Origin: an uncultured Oscillospiraceae bacterium
GTDB taxonomy: Bacteria > Bacillota > Clostridia > Oscillospirales > Acutalibacteraceae
Length of the DNA: 64,000 bases
NCBI GenBank assembly: GCA_902492895.1
Contig: CABUNG010000008.1
Span: 1-64,000, forward strand
Direction: 5' to 3'
Translations under genes and position numbers: made by a program
Notes under the pieces: generated by a model
The model's input: the letters and a program-made list of their open reading frames with translations, nothing else
What the model was told of the DNA's origin: nothing
Databases searched by the model: none
In this document: positions 59,041-64,000 of the stretch, piece by piece
Layout of the letters: the number at the start of each line of letters is the position of its first letter
Numbering within the stretch: the stretch's first letter is position 1

Positions 59041-59751
59041 ATGAATCAGACAATTTTGGTGTGTGACGACGACCGGGAAATTGCGGCGGCCGTGGATATC
59101 TATCTGACCGCTGAGGGATATACGGTTCTGCAGGCTCATGACGGTATGGAAGCGATCGACGCAGTGGAGAAACATCCGGAAATCGAGTTGATTCTCATGG
59201 ACATCATGATGCCCCGCCTTGACGGCGTGCGGGCCACGATGAAAATTCGGGAAACCCACCATATCCCCATTATTATGTTATCCGCAAAAGGGGAAGACAA
59301 TGACAAAATTTTAGGGCTGAATATCGGCGCTGACGATTATATCACCAAGCCCTTCAATCCGATGGAGCTGATCGCCAGAGTGCGCTCCCAGCTGCGCCGT
59401 TTTCACAATTTCGGGAGTGCGGATCACGCGGCCGAAGAGAACGCCTCCCGGTTTGTCAACGGCGGACTGGAACTGGATGACGGGGCCAAACGGGTGACAG
59501 TGGACGGCCAGGAGGTTTCTCTCACGCCTGTGGAATATAAAATCGTGAAATACCTTATGGAAAACCGGGGGCTGGTGTTCTCCAGTTCTCAGATTTATGA
59601 AAACGTATGGAACGAACCCTCCTACGGCGCGGATAACATTGTGGCGGTGCATATCCGCCACATCCGTGAAAAGATCGAAATCAATCCCAAGGAGCCGCGG
59701 TATATCAAAGTGATCTGGGGCCACGGGTATAAAATGGAGAAATTGTCATAA
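59041..59751 (+). CDS. Two-component response regulator, OmpR family (VanR-like)
   Basis: This ~236-aa regulator has a receiver domain (ILVCDDDREIAAAVDIYLTAEG with the acidic pair, LILMDIMMPRLDGV with the phospho-Asp, IIMLSAKGEDNDKILGLNIGADDYITKPFNPMEL with the Lys) and an OmpR winged helix (VSLTPVEYKIVKYLMENRGLVFSSSQIYENVW, NIVAVHIRHIREKIE, YIKVIWGHGYKME). The ATG at 59041 matches homologues; a TTG at 59032 is better spaced from AAAGGTGG and may be the true start. Its kinase follows 20 nt later. Confidence 0.93.
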   Translation: MNQTILVCDDDREIAAAVDIYLTAEGYTVLQAHDGMEAIDAVEKHPEIELILMDIMMPRLDGVRATMKIRETHHIPIIMLSAKGEDNDKILGLNIGADDYITKPFNPMELIARVRSQLRRFHNFGSADHAAEENASRFVNGGLELDDGAKRVTVDGQEVSLTPVEYKIVKYLMENRGLVFSSSQIYENVWNEPSYGADNIVAVHIRHIREKIEINPKEPRYIKVIWGHGYKMEKLS

Positions 59752-59771
59752 CACGAAAGGATGACCGCCCC

Positions 59772-61703
59772 ATGAAGCTGCGGGAGAGTCTGTTTGCCAA
59801 GCTGCTGGCCGTAGCCCTGATTCTGGTGCTGAGCGTTTTGGTGGGGTTCGGCGCCTACTTCAGTGTGAACCTGCTCACGTATAAGGAAGTCTATAAAGAT
59901 TCGTATGTCGAGACGGCTGCATGCGAACAGCAGATGAAGAACAGCGCTTACGATGTCAGTGAATATTTCCGGCTGACGCTGCTGTCCCAGAAGCAGGAGC
60001 TGACTTACGAACAGCAGAACGAACTGGAATCGCTGCGGGAATCGGTTGGATTAAACGACAAGGGTAATTTTGTCTGGCAGATTCTCGACGTTACGGGAAC
60101 TACGGTGCTCTCCAATATCGCGGACGACGGTGTCGCCCTGACGCAGCTGACCAACGGCCAATTCGGCCGATACAACTTCAACCTGCAGGAAACCGTGACC
60201 GAGGCCACAGGCAATTCCATCACCACCACGACCCGTTACCGGATTCAGTATGGCCTGCGGGAGAAGCTGCCGTACAAGGATGCGTACAGCAAGTCCTCTA
60301 CGGAATTTCAGTACAGCAAGCGCTGGCTGACGCCGGTGGTGATTTTATAGTGCACAGGCATCATCGCCATCCTGGTTCTCTACTGTTTTCTGGTCGCGGC
60401 CGCCGGACACAAGGCGGGAGAAGAGGGCGTTGTCCTCAATCCGTTCGACCGGATTTGGACGGAGATTCCCATCCTGCTCTTCGTCATCCTGCTTTTCATG
60501 GGCATCCTGTTCGTTTCGGAGGGTAGAAGCGGCTGGATCTTGTTTGTTATCGCCATGTTCGGCATCTGGGCGGTGACGTTCGGATTATCCCTTGTCCGCC
60601 GCGCAAAAGCGGGTATGCTGAACAAAACGAGTTTCTTTCATCTGATCGTCAGAGGTGTCCGCGCCTTAAACCGCCACACCACCATCTTCTTCCGCACGAT
60701 CTGTGTGATGGGGGCCTTTACGGTCGCGCAGCTGATCTTGTTTCTCTCTTCAAGCGGTATCGGCGTCCTCTTTCTGCTGATGATGAACATCAGCATCGGG
60801 ATCGTCGGCGTCTGGACGGCCGTACAGTATGAAAAAATTCGTAAAGCGACCGAGCGGATGGCCGCAGGCGATCTGGAACAGACCATCGACGTGGGGTCGG
60901 TGCCCATCTTCTCCAAAATGGCCCGCAATCTCAACAGCACCCAGTCCGCGATTCAGATCGCCGTGCAAAAGGCGACCCGCAGCGAACGGATGAAAACCGA
61001 ACTCATTACAAACGTATCCCATGACATCAAAACCCCGCTGACCTCCATTATCAGTTACGTCGGTCTGCTCAAATCCACATCCATTGCGGATCCGACGGCC
61101 CTCGAATACATTGATGTGCTGGAAAAGAAATCGAAACGTCTTGGTCAGCTGATGGCGGACCTCGTGGAAGCCTCCAAGGTGACCTCCGGAAACATTACAG
61201 TCAATCTGGAGCCCCTCAATATCAACGAACTCATCAAACAGGCCGGAGGCGAATTCGAAGCCCGTCTGGAGGAACGGCATATCCAGCTGCTGTGCCGGCT
61301 GCCCGAAGAGCCGGTTACCGTCGTGGCGGATGGACGCCATATGTGGAGGGTTCTCGATAATTTGTTCGGAAACGCGGTCAAATATGCACTGGACAATACA
61401 CGTGTCTATGTGGATTTGCTGGATACCGAAAATGAAGCGCTGATTTCCATCAAAAACATCTCCCGGGAAGCGCTCGGCATCCAGCCCGATGAGTTGATGG
61501 AGCGCTTTGTGCGCGGGGATTCCTCCCGTTACACCGAAGGCAGCGGACTCGGCCTGTCCATCGCCAAAAGCCTGATGGAACTTCAGCAGGGCACCATGAA
61601 CATCCAGATCGACGGAGACCTCTTCAAGGTGGTGCTGTGCCTGCGGAAAGCCCCCACTCCCCCGCCCCCGGCCGAGCCTCCCGTCGTCATGTCGCCCGCT
61701 TGA
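59772..61703 (+). pseudogene. Sensor histidine kinase interrupted by an in-frame TAG
   Basis: The reading frame begins MKLRESLFAKLLAVALILVL and runs through a membrane helix and outside sensor domain to TPVVIL, where TAG occurs at 60348-60350 (codon 193). The same frame stays open for 450 more codons: a second membrane block (CTGIIAILVLYCFLV and further helices), a HAMP-like linker (IRKATERMAAGDLEQTIDVG), the H box NVSHDIKTPLTSIISYV, N box WRVLDNLFGNAVKYA, and G box GSGLGLSIAKSL. Without the stop it would be 643 aa. Other genes here end in TAG, so TAG is a normal stop. The downstream part could be made alone from an internal start (ATG at 60498 has no good site). A nonsense mutation (for example from TGG or CAG) is the simplest reading. 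Confidence 0.85.
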
Positions 61704-61716
61704 TCCGCAATCCAGT

Positions 61717-61757
61717 GAAAAACGCGATGTCCTGCCGGACACCGCGTTTTTGTTTTA
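61717..61757 (+). terminator. Intrinsic terminator after the histidine kinase
   Basis: AAAACGCG and TGTCC pair with GGACA and CGCGTTTT (one mismatch) around a 4-nt loop, followed by TTTTTGTTTT. Confidence 0.85.
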
Positions 61758-61857
61758 TGTATCTTAAATTCCAGGCCTTTTTATTGTTTTTCATCTTCCA
61801 GCCTAAAGGCTCCAACACATCGCAATAGGCAACAAGGATGTTTTTCAAATTGGACGT

Positions 61858-61900
61858 CAAAAACCCGCAAGAACACAGGTTTACTGCGCTCTTGCGGGTT
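61858..61900 (-). terminator. Intrinsic terminator after queA
   Basis: An 11-bp stem (AACCCGCAAGA at 61862-61872 with its complement at 61890-61900) is followed on the minus strand by TTTTTGACG. Confidence 0.8.
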
Positions 61901-61920
61901 CTCATCTCGTCTGTTTTCTC

Positions 61921-62946
61921 TCACACCACAAGCATGGCATCACCGAAGCTGTAAAAGCGGTATTTTTCCTGCACGGCATACCGATACGCTTCCATGGTGT
62001 GCATATAACCCGCAAAGGCACTCACCAGCATGATGAGGGTGCTTTCCGGCAGATGGAAATTCGTGATCAACCCGTCGAGCAGCTGGAACTCATAGCCCGG
62101 GTAAATGAAGATGCTCGTCCATCCGTCCGCGGGTTCCACGCGGCCATTTTTCAGCCCCACGCTTTCCAGAGTCCGGCAGCTGGTGGTGCCCACGCCGATA
62201 ATCCGGCCGCCCCTCTCCCTCGTCCGGTTGAGGATATCCGCCGTCTCCGGCGAAAGCTCATAATGCTCGGCGTGCATCCGATGATCCGTAATGTTATCTA
62301 CCTTTACAGGACGAAACGTACCAAGCCCCACATGCAGCGTGACGAACGCGACCTCCACCCCCTTCTCCCGAATTTTTTCGAGCAGCTCGGGGGTGAAATG
62401 CAGCCCCGCCGTGGGAGCGGCGGCGGAGCCGGGCTCCCTGGCATATACGGTTTGATAGCGTTCCTTGTCACGCAGCTGGGTTTTGATATAATGGGGCAAA
62501 GGCATCTGCCCCACCTGCTCGATTACCTGATAAAAATTGCCCTCATAATGAAACTCTACCAGGCGGTTTCCCCCATCGAGGATCTCGAGTACCTCGGCTT
62601 CGAGCAGCCCTTCGCCGAACCGCAGCCGGTCTCCGGGTTTCGCCCGGCGGCCGGGTCCCGCCAGGACCTCCCACCGGTCGTTCCCTTTTGGAACGAGCAG
62701 CAGCAGCTCCACCGTTGCGCCCGTCCCGCATTTTTCGCCGTATAAGCGGGCCGGGAGCACCCGGCTGTCGTTGAGGACGAGGCAGTCGCCCTCCCGCAGA
62801 TAGTCGAGAATGTCATAAAAATGCCGGTCTGTGAGCGCGCCCGTACGGCGGTCCAGAACGAGCATACGGGAATGATCGCGCGGTTCGATGGGCTCCTGCG
62901 CGATGCGTTCCTCGGGAAGTTCATAAAAAAAGTCCTGTTTTTTCAT
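61921..62946 (-). CDS. queA: S-adenosylmethionine:tRNA ribosyltransferase-isomerase
   Basis: QueA adds the cyclopentane-forming ribosyl part of SAM to preQ1 in tRNA during queuosine synthesis. The 341-aa protein has FFYELPEERIAQEPIEPRDHSRMLVLDR, GDCLVLNDSRVLPARLYG, YQTVYAREPGSAAAPTAGLHFTPELLEKI, FVTLHVGLGTFRPVKVDNITDHRMHAEHYELS, GRIIGVGTTSCRTLES and FIYPGYEFQLLDGLITNFHLPESTLIMLVSAFAG. It stands alone; tgt is not in the window. Confidence 0.97.
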   Translation of the reverse strand: MKKQDFFYELPEERIAQEPIEPRDHSRMLVLDRRTGALTDRHFYDILDYLREGDCLVLNDSRVLPARLYGEKCGTGATVELLLLVPKGNDRWEVLAGPGRRAKPGDRLRFGEGLLEAEVLEILDGGNRLVEFHYEGNFYQVIEQVGQMPLPHYIKTQLRDKERYQTVYAREPGSAAAPTAGLHFTPELLEKIREKGVEVAFVTLHVGLGTFRPVKVDNITDHRMHAEHYELSPETADILNRTRERGGRIIGVGTTSCRTLESVGLKNGRVEPADGWTSIFIYPGYEFQLLDGLITNFHLPESTLIMLVSAFAGYMHTMEAYRYAVQEKYRFYSFGDAMLVV

Positions 62947-63015
62947 GCCGTCAGCCTGTCTTTCCCGTAATTTTTACAGAATCTTGGAAATGTCTGCAAC
63001 ACTTTCGATTTCCGA

Positions 63016-63044
63016 TTGACAAGGAGAATAGCGAATGCTACAAT
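63016..63044 (+). promoter_or_regulatory. Promoter of the lysine riboswitch-asd transcript
   Basis: TTGACA (63016-63021) and TACAAT (63039-63044) are 17 bp apart, ending about 30 nt before the riboswitch P1 helix. Confidence 0.85.
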
Positions 63045-63074
63045 AAGAACACACACATGCCAAGTGAATATACT

Positions 63075-63241
63075 GAATAGAGGCGCGTCAGCACAAGAGT
63101 ACCCCGCAGGAGACACCGGGTCGAAGAAAGCGGGGAAAAGGGTGCGACGCCGAAGGGCACCGGTCTCCGGCAGGCGGGTGTTCTGGCCTTACAGTTAAGA
63201 GCTGTGAGGTTGTCATCATGCTTTATGATGGAGCGCTATTC
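63075..63241 (+). ncRNA. Lysine riboswitch (L box) aptamer
   Basis: The closing P1 helix pairs GAATAG..GCGC (63075-63086 region) with GCGCTATTC (63233-63241). Conserved L-box pieces are present in order: AGAGGCGCG, GGGGAAAAGGG, CGCCGAAG (63148-63155), CTGGC, TGTCAT and GGAGCGCTA. The gene downstream, asd, makes a lysine precursor. Lysine binding would stop transcription at the terminator at 63298. Confidence 0.9.
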
Positions 63242-63286
63242 TCCGGCGGCGGGTTTCCCCCTCGCGGGCGTCAATGCATCTATTAT

Positions 63287-63321
63287 AAAGCTATGACAAC
63301 CGGTTTTCAACCGGTTTTTTT
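63287..63321 (+). terminator. Riboswitch expression platform: terminator with competing antiterminator
   Basis: The terminator is AACCGGTT (63298-63305) paired with AACCGGTT (63309-63316), followed by five T. Its 5' side, AAAGC-T-ATGACAACC (63287-63301), can instead pair with GGTTGTCAT..GCTTT (63208-63224) inside the aptamer, 9 + 5 bp. Folding the aptamer with lysine hides that partner and lets the terminator form. Confidence 0.8.
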
Positions 63322-63435
63322 CATATTCAGACGCTGCGGGACACCCGCCGCCAAAAGCCGGTTAGTTCACGTGGCATGCTGGGCCGCCCCTGCCGGGGAC
63401 GAAGTATCCGCATTTTGCGGGAAGGAGTTTTTCCC

Positions 63436-64000
63436 ATGAAGAAGTATCGCGTCGGTATCATCGGCTGCACAGGCATGGTGGGGCAGCGGTTCGCCACCCT
63501 GCTCGCGGATCATCCGTGGTTTGAGATCACGGTTCTGGCTGCCAGCCCTCGTTCGGCCGGAAAACCGTACATAGAAGCCCTGGGCGGCCGCTGGGCGATG
63601 AAAGCGCCGCTTCCGGTTTCCCTGGAACAGATGATTGTGCAGGATGCCTCTCAGGTGGAGGCGGTAGCCTCCCAGGCGGATTTCGTTTTTTGTGCGGTGG
63701 ATATGCCGAAAGCGGAAATCCGTGCCCTTGAGGAAGCCTATGCGAAGGCCGAGTGCCCGGTGGTGTCCAACAACAGCGCCAACCGTTCGACGCCCGACGT
63801 GCCCATGATCATTCCCGAGCTTAATCCGGAACATGCGGCGGTCATCCCCTTCCAGCGCAAACGCCTCGGCACCAAGCGCGGCTTTATCTCGGTCAAATCG
63901 AACTGCTCGCTGCAGAGCTATGTTCCCGCCCTCTTTCCCCTCTCCAAGTTCGGAGTCGAAAAGGCTTTGGTCTGCACCTACCAGGCGATTTCCGGCGCCG
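63436..64000 (+). CDS. asd: Aspartate-semialdehyde dehydrogenase, partial (runs off window)
   Basis: Asd reduces aspartyl phosphate to the semialdehyde used for lysine, threonine, methionine and diaminopimelate. The first 188 codons are in the window. They show VGIIGCTGMVGQRFATLLADHPWFEI (NADP loop), LAASPRSAGKPY, DFVFCAVDMPKAEI, VSNNSANRSTPDVPMIIPELN and the active-site Cys in VKSNCSLQSYVPAL. These fit the longer archaeal/fungal-like Asd branch rather than the short Gram-negative type. GAAGGAG lies 8 nt before the ATG. Confidence 0.93.
   Translation, partial: MKKYRVGIIGCTGMVGQRFATLLADHPWFEITVLAASPRSAGKPYIEALGGRWAMKAPLPVSLEQMIVQDASQVEAVASQADFVFCAVDMPKAEIRALEEAYAKAECPVVSNNSANRSTPDVPMIIPELNPEHAAVIPFQRKRLGTKRGFISVKSNCSLQSYVPALFPLSKFGVEKALVCTYQAISGA

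Noticed and set aside
60348..60350. TAG read as pyrrolysine or another amino acid in the kinase.
   Set aside because: No pyrrolysine genes are in the window, and TAG is the ordinary stop of sigG, dxr and the small Cys-rich gene. A nonsense change or error is simpler.

Overview
The window looks like a chromosomal segment of a spore-forming Firmicute, most likely a fairly GC-rich Clostridia of the Oscillospirales/Ruminococcaceae kind. This is inference from gene content: a PolC-type replicative polymerase, spoIIGA-sigE and sigG, a cotJABC spore-coat operon, a YlmC/YmxH-type protein, short-form HisG with HisZ, Gram-positive style ribosome binding sites, and many sigma-A promoters with TTGACA/TATAAT-like boxes 16-18 bp apart. 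No tRNA, rRNA, insertion sequence, phage or CRISPR array was seen.

Layout. 1-8.1 kb: an ABC exporter, two peptidoglycan amidases, cotJABC, an SGNH-hydrolase lipoprotein, nagB and a membrane glycosyltransferase. 8.1-10.9 kb: an Rrf2 regulator divergent from an O-acetylhomoserine sulfhydrylase-cysK pair, with matching operator-like repeats in the shared promoter region. 11-17.8 kb: rpsB-tsf behind a structured leader, a PRC-barrel protein, sigG, sigE, spoIIGA, LemA and a TPM-domain protein. 17.9-25.1 kb: a minus-strand histidine operon (hisZ-G-D-C-B-A/I-E plus an MBL hydrolase) with a hisA-hisI fusion and no hisH or hisF. 25.2-36.7 kb: a long minus-strand run pyrH-frr-uppS-cdsA-dxr-rseP-ispG-polC-EamA, linking nucleotide metabolism, ribosome recycling, isoprenoid and phospholipid synthesis and replication. 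36.8-42.6 kb: ilvD with an upstream membrane protein, a transglutaminase-like lipoprotein, lysS and greA. 42.7-47.9 kb: an ABC transporter pair, aroF (DAHP synthase) behind a Tyr-rich leader peptide and terminator, a HAD phosphatase and a membrane protein. 48-53.3 kb: an AraC regulator divergent from galK-galT, a small Cys-rich protein, and a deacetylase-amidase pair. 53.3-61.7 kb: an AT-rich orphan gene, a flotillin/NfeD/DUF975/DUF1836 membrane cluster, and a two-component system whose kinase has an in-frame TAG. 61.9-64 kb: queA, then a lysine riboswitch and asd, which runs off the window.

The strongest candidate for something undescribed is the aroF leader at 45117-45374. It has a consensus promoter, a 36-codon ORF with four Tyr codons (three adjacent), a 16-bp intrinsic terminator, an upstream segment that can pair with the terminator 5' arm, and no room for another promoter before aroF. 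Together these match ribosome-mediated attenuation responding to tyrosine, a mechanism rarely reported in Firmicutes. Other notable items are the nested-helix rpsB leader, the hisA-hisI fusion with missing hisH/hisF, the inverted sigG, and two broken genes close together (a G6-tract frameshift at 54606-54611 and a nonsense codon at 60348-60350).
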